A stretch of DNA of 42,301 nt from positions 1 to 42,301 of the forward strand of contig JAPPHD010000158.1 in assembly GCA_028821125.1 (NCBI GenBank). The letters are read 5' to 3'. This DNA comes from Gammaproteobacteria bacterium (GTDB taxonomy: Bacteria; Pseudomonadota; Gammaproteobacteria; Pseudomonadales; Azotimanducaceae). The notes under the pieces were generated by a model. It was not told where the DNA came from. It ran no database searches and was given only the letters and a program-made list of their open reading frames with translations. Each line of letters opens with the position of its first letter. Within the stretch, counting starts at the first letter, position 1. The position numbers were made by a program, and so were the translations under genes. Shown here in pieces: positions 24,201 to 32,428 of this stretch.

Positions 24201-26615
24201 GTCCTCGACCGCGGCGAATGTCAGATCCAGTGTTCTGAGCGTTTTGAGGCCGCGAAGCGGCTCCAGGTCGCTGCCGCGCCAGTGCGTCATGTCCAGAGAC
24301 CTGAGAGCGGGCAGGTGTCCCAGGGCGGACAGGTTGGAGGCCTTCAGCCCGGGAAGCTGCAGTGACAACAGGCCCGTCGCAAATTCCAACCCGGTAAGAT
24401 CGTCAACACTATTGGCGACGAGTTCGGTCAGGCCTGCCATGTCCTCCATCGAGAGGTGGTCGTCCGGCTCTTTTCCCAGCCCCTGCAGGACCGCGCTCCG
24501 GAGCCGCCCGTCGGGAATGGCGAACTCGCCGTCGTCGTCGATGATGGTTCCTGCTGCGGTCCCCGCATCCGTGGATACTACGGGACCGTCTGGTGCGCGG
24601 GGTGTGCCGGCCGCGAGGGCCACGCGGAGCCTGTCGGGTGGTTCGGCAACCGCATCGTCGAGCGTGACGACCTCGATCCAGGCGACTTCCTCGCCGGCCG
24701 GAATCGACAAGGCGCCGCTTCTCGCATCGAAGTCGATACCGTCCACCGCGGTGTCTGTTGACACCCTGTAGTTCACATGGATGTCGACCGGAAAGGTCGA
24801 CGAAAGGCTGACCGGAAAGCGCAACGCCTGCCCCTCGGTCGCCTCGGCATCCGCAATCGAGACCGTCGGCCCCACGGTGACCTGCACCCTGTCGCAGGGG
24901 ACAGCAGCCAAGGCATCATCCACGCATGCGAAGTAGTAATACGCTCCCGGGTCGGCCGGAGCGGTCAGGTCCAGGGTGCGGGAAACGGCGCTTGATGCAT
25001 CCAGCGCGAGCACGTCCACCCGTCCGGCTTCTTCGTCGTCGCTCGAGAATTCCGCGTCCGAGGATCGGTACGCGACAAGCGTTGTCGCGGCGGCGTCCAC
25101 CCGGCCACGATTGGTGATGTCGGCCATTAACCTGAAACTTTCCGACCTGTCCAGCGCGGTCTTGGTGACAGTCGACGAGACCGACAGGTTTGCGTGAGGG
25201 TCCCGGTAACCCGCAATGACCGATCGCATTTCGTTCAGCGTGCGCCGTGCGTCCGCCGGGCCGTCGACCGTGTAGGTCTCCACCTCGCCAGGGACGCCCA
25301 GTGCATCGCCCATGTACTCATGGTCGGGATTCGAGAAACGCGGCAGCCAGTGGCATTGAAACTGCAACTCGGAGCATTGATCGTTACGAGCCATGACAGT
25401 GATCCAGCCCGACGCAGCGGGCGCGTCGGGCTCGAAAGCCGCCTGGTTCACATAGCCGTGGTTGTACGGGGCGAGTTTCGATGTCTTGTGCGCGTCCAGG
25501 TAACGGTCGTGAAACAGGCCGAAGTTGTGTCCGATCTCGTGGATGAAGACGTTGCTTGCACAGGCGTATTTCGACGCGCTGATGAAGGAAATTTCTGCTT
25601 CGTCCGCGGAGATGGGTATGTGGGCAAGGCCGGTGCAGGGATACCCGCTTGCGAGAAAGTGCACGAGGTCTGCACCCACCTTGTCGCGGAGTTCCAGTAC
25701 CTCCTCGCGTACGTTCCGCTCGTCCAAGCCCGATACGGTTCCGGTGAGCGAATGCCACACGTTCAGGCCGCCGTCGTCCTCGGTGTCCACCTGCTGCATG
25801 TGCGGAATACTCAGCCGGACTCGGGCGCCGCTGTCTGCGAATACCTTGTTGGCGTGCGCGGCAAGGTGGTCGATGGTTGCGACCAGGTGTTCACGGCTAC
25901 CCGCCTCGTCTTCGGCTTCCGAAGACCAGACGACCAACAGGTCGACGATTGTCTCTTCGTCGTCGCTCACTGAGGCGGCCCTGCTCCCGCCTCCGCCCTT
26001 GGCAGCACTCTTCTGGTCAACACGCAAGGCGTCCGGTTCGTCGAATTCGATGAAATCCGGGTGAACCTGACGAATCTGAACCAGACCTCCTTTGCCGATG
26101 GAGCGGATGGTGTAGATTTCCCGTGCGGTGTGCACGGAGCCGACAACGATCTCATCGTTTACGACCAGCGTCGCCGTGCCCAGGGGTACGCCCTCAAGGT
26201 CTCCGGAGAGCGAATAGCCGGCGGTTGTGGGGCCGAACATTGGAGAGACGAGCGAAAAGGAGGCGTTGCCGAACAGGTTCAGTTCGGTTGCAGCATCGGA
26301 GTCCGATTCTTTCAGAACTCGGAGGTGGTCAAGGTCCAGTTTTGCCGAGCGAATCCGAAGCGTTGCGGGACGAGAGGTAGGGTCATTGACAGCGCTGATC
26401 GACGACCTCGAATAGTCCTTCGCCGACGGTTCTCCGGTGCGGGGGGCGACTTCGAATTCGGGCGACGAGGAAAAAAGAGGCGCGGGCTCGTGAGTGAACG
26501 CACTCAATGGGGCTGCGGCAATCACCACGCCGAATGCAATTGCGGCGGCCCAGGTTACCCGAGACGTTTCGTTCCGCCTCGACTTGGAATCGGTATTGAC
26601 GTCTTTTCGCGACAT
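21276..26615 (-). CDS. Secreted metzincin protease with Calx-beta, internalin-like LRR and C-terminal repeat domains
   Basis: A 1779-residue modular protein. The ATG at 26615 gives a signal peptide (basic start, hydrophobic AAAIAFGVVIAAAPLSAF); an upstream ATG at 26711 lies in group II intron sequence. A reprolysin-like (M12B) protease domain has HEIGHNFGLFHD at about 359 and a methionine-turn ITVMARND after it. A Calx-beta domain (about 575-690) follows. Some 18 LRRs of 21-22 residues (L..L.L..N.ISDLSPLS..., about 730-1160) resemble internalins. A second Calx-beta-like part (about 1160-1290) and two 230-residue units ending in TGH.TNLS (1290-1779) complete it. It is likely secreted or cell-surface, and fits adhesion or host contact. 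No sortase or membrane anchor is visible. Confidence 0.85.
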   Translation of the reverse strand: MSRKDVNTDSKSRRNETSRVTWAAAIAFGVVIAAAPLSAFTHEPAPLFSSSPEFEVAPRTGEPSAKDYSRSSISAVNDPTSRPATLRIRSAKLDLDHLRVLKESDSDAATELNLFGNASFSLVSPMFGPTTAGYSLSGDLEGVPLGTATLVVNDEIVVGSVHTAREIYTIRSIGKGGLVQIRQVHPDFIEFDEPDALRVDQKSAAKGGGGSRAASVSDDEETIVDLLVVWSSEAEDEAGSREHLVATIDHLAAHANKVFADSGARVRLSIPHMQQVDTEDDGGLNVWHSLTGTVSGLDERNVREEVLELRDKVGADLVHFLASGYPCTGLAHIPISADEAEISFISASKYACASNVFIHEIGHNFGLFHDRYLDAHKTSKLAPYNHGYVNQAAFEPDAPAASGWITVMARNDQCSELQFQCHWLPRFSNPDHEYMGDALGVPGEVETYTVDGPADARRTLNEMRSVIAGYRDPHANLSVSSTVTKTALDRSESFRLMADITNRGRVDAAATTLVAYRSSDAEFSSDDEEAGRVDVLALDASSAVSRTLDLTAPADPGAYYYFACVDDALAAVPCDRVQVTVGPTVSIADAEATEGQALRFPVSLSSTFPVDIHVNYRVSTDTAVDGIDFDARSGALSIPAGEEVAWIEVVTLDDAVAEPPDRLRVALAAGTPRAPDGPVVSTDAGTAAGTIIDDDGEFAIPDGRLRSAVLQGLGKEPDDHLSMEDMAGLTELVANSVDDLTGLEFATGLLSLQLPGLKASNLSALGHLPALRSLDMTHWRGSDLEPLRGLKTLRTLDLTFAAVEDLAPVGGLAGLRHLKLTGGHWIDGCARRGNITDISPISGLVELRELELSCNRVIDLTPLSAMTKLRQLRLPGNSLSNLAGLEHKSSLWLLVLDGNPLSDLSPIQGLIGLSWLTLNGASVSDLSPLSGLTSMTILGLANNGKISNLSALQSLRRCGNLDLSGNDISDLEPLRALHALVVLDLRDNRISELSPLSDLSLTRLYLDGNRIKDVSPLSEIALTELSLRSNLIENIVPLGEIASLTHLWLDGNAISDIGPLSKLSRLQRLSLGGNAIADITPLAHLGELIEIDLSDNYVSDVTPLARLRRLGSLNLGNNQIADISVLADATQLGALRTLYLYDNPLGADSLHAYVPRLRQAGVTVYRAVALAMDTSAKEGDDAEAVVRLTEPATDRVKLTWGVLGENVGGFRSVVDAKSTASDADFDTTGACFDFREGCRVIALPAGTTESSTFIRLLNDNRQEPHEVFIIELYGGTRELPPGVSLPYKRPRWVNARTSQAVGLIVDRAGPSHMAPLFPAAGDGVREGFMRVVNRGGRNAVHIEAIRPDGAISPTTLSIRRGQTLHFNSNDLENGNFGKGLSRGTGAGPNNWRLRVWSNDIQALSYIRTADGFLTSMHDLVAQGPDGTWRVPIFNPASNTDQVSQLRILNEGDTEADIEITGIDDDGNRAGTIRLALAGGTSRTITAQELESGQELDGGLGDGRGKWRLTVSSDAPVAVANLLRSPTGHVTNLSSMPANQVIDENGTTHHIPYFPSAADALGRQGFARVVNRGSDEATVHILAYDDTGPGYPDSLTVPGGAAVQFNSNDLEMGNAGKGLQGIGAGTGDWRLELESDIELDVLAYIRHEDGFLTSMHDVAAEMEDQRYELPMFNPGSNPNQVSRLLLANATTEDASVTITGVDDRGVTYGEVSLEVAARRTRILSSQQLESGSESTIGRLGDGSGKWRLNVASDQSLWVMSLLESRTGHLTNLSTAPERGD

Positions 26616-26666
26616 ATGCGTTGTGTCCGCCAAAGCTAGACGAGGTACTCTAGCCGGGATTATTCG

Positions 26667-27335
26667 GTGCGCCGTGCAAAGGTGCACAACCTTAGTGGGT
26701 GCGAACCCCACCCGGCAAGAGTCGTTCCAGCCGGTAGCAATCGGAACGGCCGTGGAGGTAACGAACCGGTCGAAGCTTCTGGTGTAGAGGGTCCGTAAGG
26801 GACTTGGCGAGCGTACAGGCCGTCACGTGCAGTGAACGCTGAGCAGGCCTCGAAAAGGGCAATGCGGAAGCCGACCCGCCTGAATTACGGGGAAGGCCGC
26901 CGTCGTTGGGGAAGCGAACGACGCATGCACCCAACGGTTCCGCCGGGGTAGTGGCGACGGCATGTACGAAAGAGGGGTTGTGTGCAACACGGGAAGCCCC
27001 TTGGGGCGGCTGGCAAGCGGCGTCGGCCGACGGTGGCGCTGTGAGGCGCAGAACCGGCCCCTTGGGGTGGCGGAGAGGGTCGTAGTACCGAGGAAGCCAG
27101 GTAATGCCGGTGAAGGAAAGGACCCTTGGTCTGGGACTTGGTCTGGGAATAGTGCTGGCAGGAGCGAGCGCGAGGCGATTGACGAATGAGTCTGGTAACG
27201 CCGAAAACAGTCGAGAAGCTCTGTAAGGCACTGCATGCGAAAGCGAAGGAAGCAGTCGGGTTCCGGTTTTATCTCGTCTAGGACAAGGTCAACGGCGGGG
27301 ACGTTTTGAGCCATGCCTATGCGTTGAGTCGCGCG
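26667..27335 (+). mobile_element. Group II intron, 5' fragment
   Basis: The 5' end is the GTGCG at 26667. The following 520 bases have the style of bacterial group II intron domains I-IV (GTGGGTGCGAACCCCACCC hairpin, CCGGTAGCAATCGGAACGG, GAGGGTCCGTAAGGG) and end in a maturase start at 27186. Sequence breaks off around 27335 inside the maturase, and no domain V/VI hairpin is found. It is therefore a dead 5' fragment of a once about 2.5-kb element. It sits 51 bases upstream of the protease start, so it has replaced or displaced that gene's natural promoter region. Confidence 0.8.
27186..27335 (+). pseudogene. ltrA: Group II intron reverse transcriptase/maturase, 5' remnant
   Basis: From ATG 27186 the frame reads MSLVTPKTVEKLCKALHAKA then EAVGFRFYLV, a TAG at 27279-27281, and DKVNGGDVLSHAYALSRA. 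Intact maturases have FRFY.LYDKV..DVL.HAY..ARAN, so the TAG replaces the tyrosine codon. Similarity ends at about 27335; some 400 codons of RT and maturase domains are missing. Both nonsense mutation and truncation inactivate it. Confidence 0.85.
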
Positions 27336-27337
27336 GC

Positions 27338-27380
27338 GCGCTGCACATTCCGCTCGCTCCGCTCCGGGAATGTGTAGCGC
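27338..27380. repeat. Hairpin repeat at the intron breakpoint
   Basis: Arms 27338-27351 (GCGCTGCACATTCC) and 27367-27380 pair at 13 of 14 positions around a 15-base loop (GCTCGCTCCGCTCCG). It begins three bases after maturase similarity ends, so it may mark the truncation event or be a REP-like element. The bases from here to the SDR stop at 27573 hold nothing I can assign. Confidence 0.55.
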
Positions 27381-27572
27381 CCACCCCCGTGAGATCTCGA
27401 TTAGATCAGTTTTCCGAAGAGTGGCTGCCGAGTCTCACATGTTTCTCAACCAGGACACGCGCTGGGCGCGACACTGATGCTCGCTGCCAGGGCCGCGCGT
27501 AGTCGGAATCTTGGGGCGGTGGTATTCGCCAGACTGCGGAATGTTTTCCGGCGAGGACGGGGAAGGGGCTGT

Positions 27573-28388
27573 CTACGACCCGTCGCGCTCCCGCTGTCTT
27601 GGCGGCCGTTGACCGTTCTCATCGAAAACGTCAAATTCTTCGCCCAGGTCCTCAACCCACTGAATCGTGCCCGTGCGTTCCATCAGCTTGTCGCTGGCCA
27701 GGAGCGCAGCGGCACAACGGCCGACGAACAGCGGCGTCTGCGCGTTGGTCAGGTCCATGCCCTGTTGCTTGGCGGCGTCGATGATGAATTCCGTGCTCAC
27801 GGCGCCGGGGTATAGGGCTATGGCCGCTATGCCCTTGGGCCGCAACTCGATGGCCATGTCCGCGGTCAAGCGGTCTAGGCCGGCCTTGCCGGTGCCGTAG
27901 GAGCAGGAGAACGCATAGCCCTGCCCGCCGGCGGAAGAGATATTCAGGATGGCGCCGCCAGGGCCGGCCTCGAAGAGCAGCGGTGCCGCATACCAGCTCG
28001 CCACGTAATGGGCTCTGAGCCCGATGCCCACCTGGTCGTCCCAGATCTGCAGCGGATGATTCCAGAAACCGCCGCCCCAGGCCGGCGGGTCGGGAATCTT
28101 GTAGACGTTGTTGACCAGCAGATCGATCCTGCCGGCTTCGGACCTGACCTGCTCGAATACCGCCCCGATCTGTTCGTCAATGAAGTGATCACACTGGATG
28201 GCCCGGCCGTCGCCGCCGTTCTCGGTGACCAGGCGCGCCGTGGTATCGATGGTGCGGTCGCCGTCGCCGGTAGTGCGGCCGGTGAGGTAAACCGTGGCCC
28301 CGGCTTCGCCGAGCGCCAGCGCAATGCCCTTGCCGATGCCGCGGCTGGCCCCGGTGACCACCGCCACCTTGTCTCTGAGTGCAGTCAT
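27573..28388 (-). CDS. Short-chain dehydrogenase/reductase (DHRS1-like)
   Basis: A 271-residue classical SDR. TGASRGIGKGIAL is the cofactor loop, then LVNNVY, ILNISSAGG with the active serine, and Y-x3-K in CSYGTGKAG. GGGFWNHPLQIWDDQVGIGLRAHY resembles the DHRS1 subgroup, whose members reduce steroids and xenobiotic ketones. The ATG at 28388 is preceded by GGGG at nine bases; a TTG at 28403 would add five residues. The C-terminal tail (NGQRPPRQRERDGS) is basic. It is separated from the BCCT gene by a 267-base gap holding a long inverted repeat, so it probably is not part of that operon. Confidence 0.82.
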   Translation of the reverse strand: MTALRDKVAVVTGASRGIGKGIALALGEAGATVYLTGRTTGDGDRTIDTTARLVTENGGDGRAIQCDHFIDEQIGAVFEQVRSEAGRIDLLVNNVYKIPDPPAWGGGFWNHPLQIWDDQVGIGLRAHYVASWYAAPLLFEAGPGGAILNISSAGGQGYAFSCSYGTGKAGLDRLTADMAIELRPKGIAAIALYPGAVSTEFIIDAAKQQGMDLTNAQTPLFVGRCAAALLASDKLMERTGTIQWVEDLGEEFDVFDENGQRPPRQRERDGS

Positions 28389-28474
28389 TTCAGTGTGCCC
28401 CAAATTTTGGAGCGCGCACTATAGCGTAAACGGCAGCGCCGACGTGGAAAGAACAATGCCGAATCCCGGGAAAG

Positions 28475-28581
28475 AGTTCGCATACGGCGCTTCCCTTTCG
28501 GCGCGTTAAGCTCGTCCGAAAACCTGGCGTACCGCTGGACGATGTGGCCGTGCGCCGAAAGGGAAGCGCCGTATGCGAACT
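28475..28581. repeat. 30-bp perfect inverted repeat downstream of the BCCT gene
   Basis: Arms 28475-28504 and 28552-28581 are exact reverse complements (core CATACGGCGCTTCCCTTTCG), separated by 47 bases. Further weak inverted pairs lie between it and the BCCT stop (AACTTGC/GCAAGTT; GATTTTA/TAAAATC). It could terminate the long reverse-strand operon or be a MITE. There is only a short T-run after the stem (TCTTT), and no flanking duplication is seen. Confidence 0.75.
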
Positions 28582-28655
28582 TGCTGTTGAGACTGACGAT
28601 TTTATGTCAAACAACTTTTTATTTAAAATCAAATAGTTAAGTTATTCCATGCAAG

Positions 28656-30317
28656 TTAATCAGTTTGCGCCGAACCCGCCGTTGCGGTTACCGCACCGGA
28701 ATCCAGGGCAAGCGACCTCAGCAGCCCGTACATCATGAAAAGCAGCACGATGCTCACCGGCAGCGCCGCGACGATCGATGCCGTCTGCAGCGCCTGCAGG
28801 CCGCCGGCCAGCAGGAGCACCGCGGCCACCAGCCCCTGACCCAGCCCCCAGACCACGCGGAACCGCTGCGGCGGATGATCGTCGCCCATGCTCAGCATGG
28901 TGGTGATCACCAGCGTGCCCGAGTCCGAGGAGGTGATGAACCAGGTTGCCAGCAGGAAGGTGGCAAGCGCTGAAATGAGCCAGACGAGCCAGGACAGGTG
29001 GCTCATCGAGGCGATGGTGCCGTACAGGGCGGCTTCGAGGTTGCCGCCGCGCACCAGGTCCATGATGCCCGCCGTGCCGGCGCCGCCGTCCGCCCAAAGC
29101 TCCAGGTGGATGGCGTTGCCGCCCAGGAGGGCGATCCAGAACACGCCCAGGCCCGTCGGTACGAACATGGCCCCGGCGACAAATTCCCGGAGTTTGCGAC
29201 CCCTGGAAATCCGGGCGATGAACATGCCGACGAAGGGGGCCCAGCTTATCCACCAGCCCCAGTAGAAGACCGTCCAGTTGCTCTGCCAGGTCTCGGTGGC
29301 GTCGTCGGCCGCGGTCCAGAACCCCATTGGAATCACCGCCCACAGGTAGTCGCCGGCGGTGGTGGCGAAAAATCCCAGCAACCATTGGGTCGGGCCGAAA
29401 AACAGGAAGAACCCGAGCAGCACGACGGTGAGGTAGACATTCCATTCGGAGATGATGCGGATGCCCCGACCGACGCCGGAGACCGCCGACAGGGTGGCCA
29501 CGGTTGAGATCGCCGCGATCAGGCCGATCTGCGTGACGATGCCCGGGTCGAGACCGAACAGGGTATCCAGCCCGGCGCCCATCTGCTTGACGCCCAGCCC
29601 CAGGGACGTGGCGACGCCGAAGACGGTGCCGAATACCGCCAGCAGATCGACGAGATGGCCCGGAGTGCCGTAAATCCGATCGCCGATCACGGGATAGAGG
29701 GCGGAGCGGAGCGTCAGCGGCAGCTTCTTGCGGAAGCCGAACCACGCGAGGCAGAGGCCGACGATCACGTACACCGACCAGGCGTGAATCCCCCAGTGCA
29801 TGTAGGTGACGCGCACCGCGTGCTCCGCCCGCTGCACGTCGAGCAGCAGGGCGCCGGCGCGGTCTGCGTGCGGGTTGTTGGGGTAGCCGCCTGGGGCGCT
29901 GTTGTCGAGGTAATAGAGCGGTTCGGCGATGGAGAAGAACAGGAGCCCGATACCGAGGCCCGCCGAGAACAGCATTGCCAGCCACGAAAAGGTGCTGAAC
30001 TCCGGCCGCGCATCGTCGTCGCCAAGCCGGTAGTTGCCGTAGCGGCTGCACATCAGGAACAGGGAGACGAACACCGCAACGCACACGGTCAGCACGTAGT
30101 ACCAGTCGAGCGTACTCTCTATCCAGGCCCGGACCTCGGAATACAGGACGCCCGCCTGGTCGAGAAAGGCGACGGAAAGGACCACGAACACCAGTACCAT
30201 GCCTTTGGCCGCCAGCGCCATGCCGGGATGCAGACCCTTCCAGACCCCGGTTGCGGCGACGGATAGCGCCGCGGCAGTGTCCGGTGCCCCTGTTCCGATT
30301 TCCTTCCCCTCAGTCAT
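28656..30317 (-). CDS. BCCT-family betaine/carnitine/choline transporter
   Basis: A 553-residue secondary transporter with about twelve transmembrane helices. The family signature is intact: SNWTVFYWGWWISWAPFVGM followed by FIARISRGRKLREF. FSAGLGIGLLFFSIAEPLYY and MHWGIHAWSVYVIVGL are the other conserved blocks, and the length fits BCCT carriers. It imports quaternary ammonium compounds, driven by sodium or protons. GGAAG lies five bases before the ATG at 30317; the frame is open further upstream but without family similarity. As the last gene of the demethylation operon it probably delivers the substrate, most likely glycine betaine. Confidence 0.92.
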   Translation of the reverse strand: MTEGKEIGTGAPDTAAALSVAATGVWKGLHPGMALAAKGMVLVFVVLSVAFLDQAGVLYSEVRAWIESTLDWYYVLTVCVAVFVSLFLMCSRYGNYRLGDDDARPEFSTFSWLAMLFSAGLGIGLLFFSIAEPLYYLDNSAPGGYPNNPHADRAGALLLDVQRAEHAVRVTYMHWGIHAWSVYVIVGLCLAWFGFRKKLPLTLRSALYPVIGDRIYGTPGHLVDLLAVFGTVFGVATSLGLGVKQMGAGLDTLFGLDPGIVTQIGLIAAISTVATLSAVSGVGRGIRIISEWNVYLTVVLLGFFLFFGPTQWLLGFFATTAGDYLWAVIPMGFWTAADDATETWQSNWTVFYWGWWISWAPFVGMFIARISRGRKLREFVAGAMFVPTGLGVFWIALLGGNAIHLELWADGGAGTAGIMDLVRGGNLEAALYGTIASMSHLSWLVWLISALATFLLATWFITSSDSGTLVITTMLSMGDDHPPQRFRVVWGLGQGLVAAVLLLAGGLQALQTASIVAALPVSIVLLFMMYGLLRSLALDSGAVTATAGSAQTD

Positions 30318-30385
30318 GCGAGCTTCCCGGTCTGCGCTGCGCATCCATGTTCCGGGAATTCCGGCCGAGGGTCGAGTCCGCCCCG

Positions 30386-32416
30386 TCAGGCTCGCTTGCC
30401 GTGACGCCGGCGCCGCCGACGCGATGCCAGGGCGGTGACGTTCGCGCCCTGCGGGGTTTCGCCGCGGTGGGGGAGCGGGAACGCCGCTTGCAGGTTCACA
30501 AACGGGTCGCTGTTGTGCGGAATGGCCATGGCGTTGACGAAGTATTCCTGGAACTTCGGTTCCACCGCCGTCTCCACCCGCTCGATCCGTCTCACCACCG
30601 TCTCGATCTCTTCGCGGGAGGCGTTGTTCAGGAGCGCGATGCGCGCCCCGGTGCCGGCGGCATTGCCGGCCGGGCCGGCCGCCTCGAGCGGGCAGTCGGG
30701 AATGATGCCCAGCGCCATGGCGTACTTCACGTCGATGTGGCTGCCGAAGGCGCCCGCCAGGCGGATGCTGTCCACCGAATCGACGTCCAGCCGGTCCATG
30801 AGCAGTTTCACGCCGGCGTAGAGAGCAGCCTTCGCCAACTGAATCTGGCGCACGTCGTTCTGCGTGACGGAAATGACCGGGTCGCCCTGATGGAGCACGA
30901 ATGAGAACGTCCTCCCGTCGCGCACCAGGCGTTCGTTGCGGCCGGCCATCCCGTCTTCGATGACGCCGTCGCCGCTCAGAACCCCCGCCAGCAGCATTTC
31001 GACAACCGCTTCGATAATTCCGGAGCCGCAGATGCCGGTCACGATGCCGCCGGGCACCGACTCGGCGAAGCCCGGGTCGTCCGACCAGAGGTCCGACCCG
31101 ATGACCTTGATGCGGGTCTCGAGTGTGCGTGGATCGATGCGTACACGTTCGATGGCTCCGGGCGCCGCCCGCTGGCCGCAACTGATCTGGGCGCCTTCGA
31201 AAGCCGGGCCCGTGGGGCTCGAGCAGGCCAGCAGCCGGTGCCGGTTGCCCAGCACGATTTCCGCATTGGTGCCGATGTCCACGACGAGGTTGATCCCGTC
31301 CCGGTCATGCGGCTGTTCGGAGAGGATCACGCCAGCGGTATCGGCCCCAACGTGGCCGGCGATGCAGGGCAGCACGTAGGCCACGCCGCCGGGATTGGCG
31401 GCGATGTCGAGATCCCGCGCCGGCACGTACAAAGATGTGTCGACCGCCAGGGCAAAGGGCGCACCGCCGAGTTCCACCGGGCTCAGGCCCAGCAGGAGGT
31501 GGTGCATCACCGGGTTGCAGACGATCACGATGCTCAGGATGTCGTCGGCGCCGATGCCGGCGTCGGCACTCGTACGGTCGATGAGTTCGTTGATCGCACC
31601 CCGGACCGCCCGGGTCATCTCACTGCTGCCTTCCGGATGCATCATGACGTAGGAGACCCGGCTCATGAGGTCCTCGCCGAAACGGATCTGCGGATTCATC
31701 ATGCCGTTCGAACAGACCACTTCGCCGCTGGACAGGGCGCAGAGGTGGGCGGCGATGGTGGTCGAGCCGACATCGATGGCGAGCCCCCAGACCTCGTCCC
31801 GATATCCGGGCCACAGCGCGATGATTTCCCGGGCCCGGTGCACGGCCACCGTGACGGACCACTTGCCCTCCCGCAGCGCCGCCTGCAGGCCCGCGGTAAC
31901 CCGGGTGCCGCAGGACAGGCCGGTGAGATTCCACTGCTCTTCCAGAGCTTCCCGGAGGCGCGTGAGGTCGCTTCTGGAGTCATGGAGGAGCGCTTCGTCC
32001 ACTTCGACGTAGTAGAGCTGAACCACGGGGTCGAGCTCGATGGTCCGCCGGTCAGCCTCCTTGCGGACCACCTGGCGGTGCACCTGGCTCTCCGGCGGCA
32101 CATCGATGACGAGGTCGCCCTGGACGGTGGCGTGACAGCTCAGTCGCCGGCCCGGCGCCAGGGGCTTGCGCCTGGCGCCGTAGTCCCGCTCGGTGGCCGT
32201 GAACGGCGAGAGATGCTCTCTGCTGGAGACGATGCCGTGCTTCGGAAAGTCGCCCTCGCTGCACAGGACCTGGCAGCGCCCGCACAGGCCTCGGCCGCCG
32301 CAGATCGAGGCGATGTCGACACCGAGTTCCCGCGCCGCGTCCAGAACGGATGTACCGAACGGAAAGGTTCCCCGCCGGCCGGCAGGAGTGAATACGACTT
32401 TGGCGTTGGGTTGCAT
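30386..32416 (-). CDS. Corrinoid activation protein (RACo/RamA-type ASKHA ATPase, DUF4445)
   Basis: A 676-residue protein. An N-terminal [2Fe-2S] ferredoxin domain has C39, C45, C48 (CGGRGLCGRC) and C94. From about 210 an ASKHA ATPase fold follows: GLAIDVGSTTIAAHL, VVDIGTNAEIVLGN and LAGAFGSHIDVKYAMALG. Such proteins reduce inactive Co(II) of corrinoid methyltransfer proteins to Co(I) at the cost of ATP. The C-terminus ends in an arginine-rich tail (SRRRRRRHGKRA). The gene starts 12 bases after the methyltransferase stop and BCCT follows after 68 bases. The reductive-activation role is strongly supported by the family and the operon. Confidence 0.9.
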   Translation of the reverse strand: MQPNAKVVFTPAGRRGTFPFGTSVLDAARELGVDIASICGGRGLCGRCQVLCSEGDFPKHGIVSSREHLSPFTATERDYGARRKPLAPGRRLSCHATVQGDLVIDVPPESQVHRQVVRKEADRRTIELDPVVQLYYVEVDEALLHDSRSDLTRLREALEEQWNLTGLSCGTRVTAGLQAALREGKWSVTVAVHRAREIIALWPGYRDEVWGLAIDVGSTTIAAHLCALSSGEVVCSNGMMNPQIRFGEDLMSRVSYVMMHPEGSSEMTRAVRGAINELIDRTSADAGIGADDILSIVIVCNPVMHHLLLGLSPVELGGAPFALAVDTSLYVPARDLDIAANPGGVAYVLPCIAGHVGADTAGVILSEQPHDRDGINLVVDIGTNAEIVLGNRHRLLACSSPTGPAFEGAQISCGQRAAPGAIERVRIDPRTLETRIKVIGSDLWSDDPGFAESVPGGIVTGICGSGIIEAVVEMLLAGVLSGDGVIEDGMAGRNERLVRDGRTFSFVLHQGDPVISVTQNDVRQIQLAKAALYAGVKLLMDRLDVDSVDSIRLAGAFGSHIDVKYAMALGIIPDCPLEAAGPAGNAAGTGARIALLNNASREEIETVVRRIERVETAVEPKFQEYFVNAMAIPHNSDPFVNLQAAFPLPHRGETPQGANVTALASRRRRRRHGKRA

Positions 32417-32428
32417 GGCTCGCCGGGA

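Noticed and set aside
26616-26711. Longer N-terminus for the metallopeptidase
   Set aside because: It would come from group II intron sequence and would bury the signal peptide.
27446-27655. Reverse ORF containing TFRSLAN, faintly like the start of MFS transporters
   Set aside because: Only a few residues fit, it overlaps the SDR end, and nothing downstream looks like a membrane protein.
30318-31181. Upstream extension of the BCCT reading frame
   Set aside because: It runs opposite to codon structure of the activase gene and has no BCCT similarity; ATG 30317 has a good ribosome binding site.
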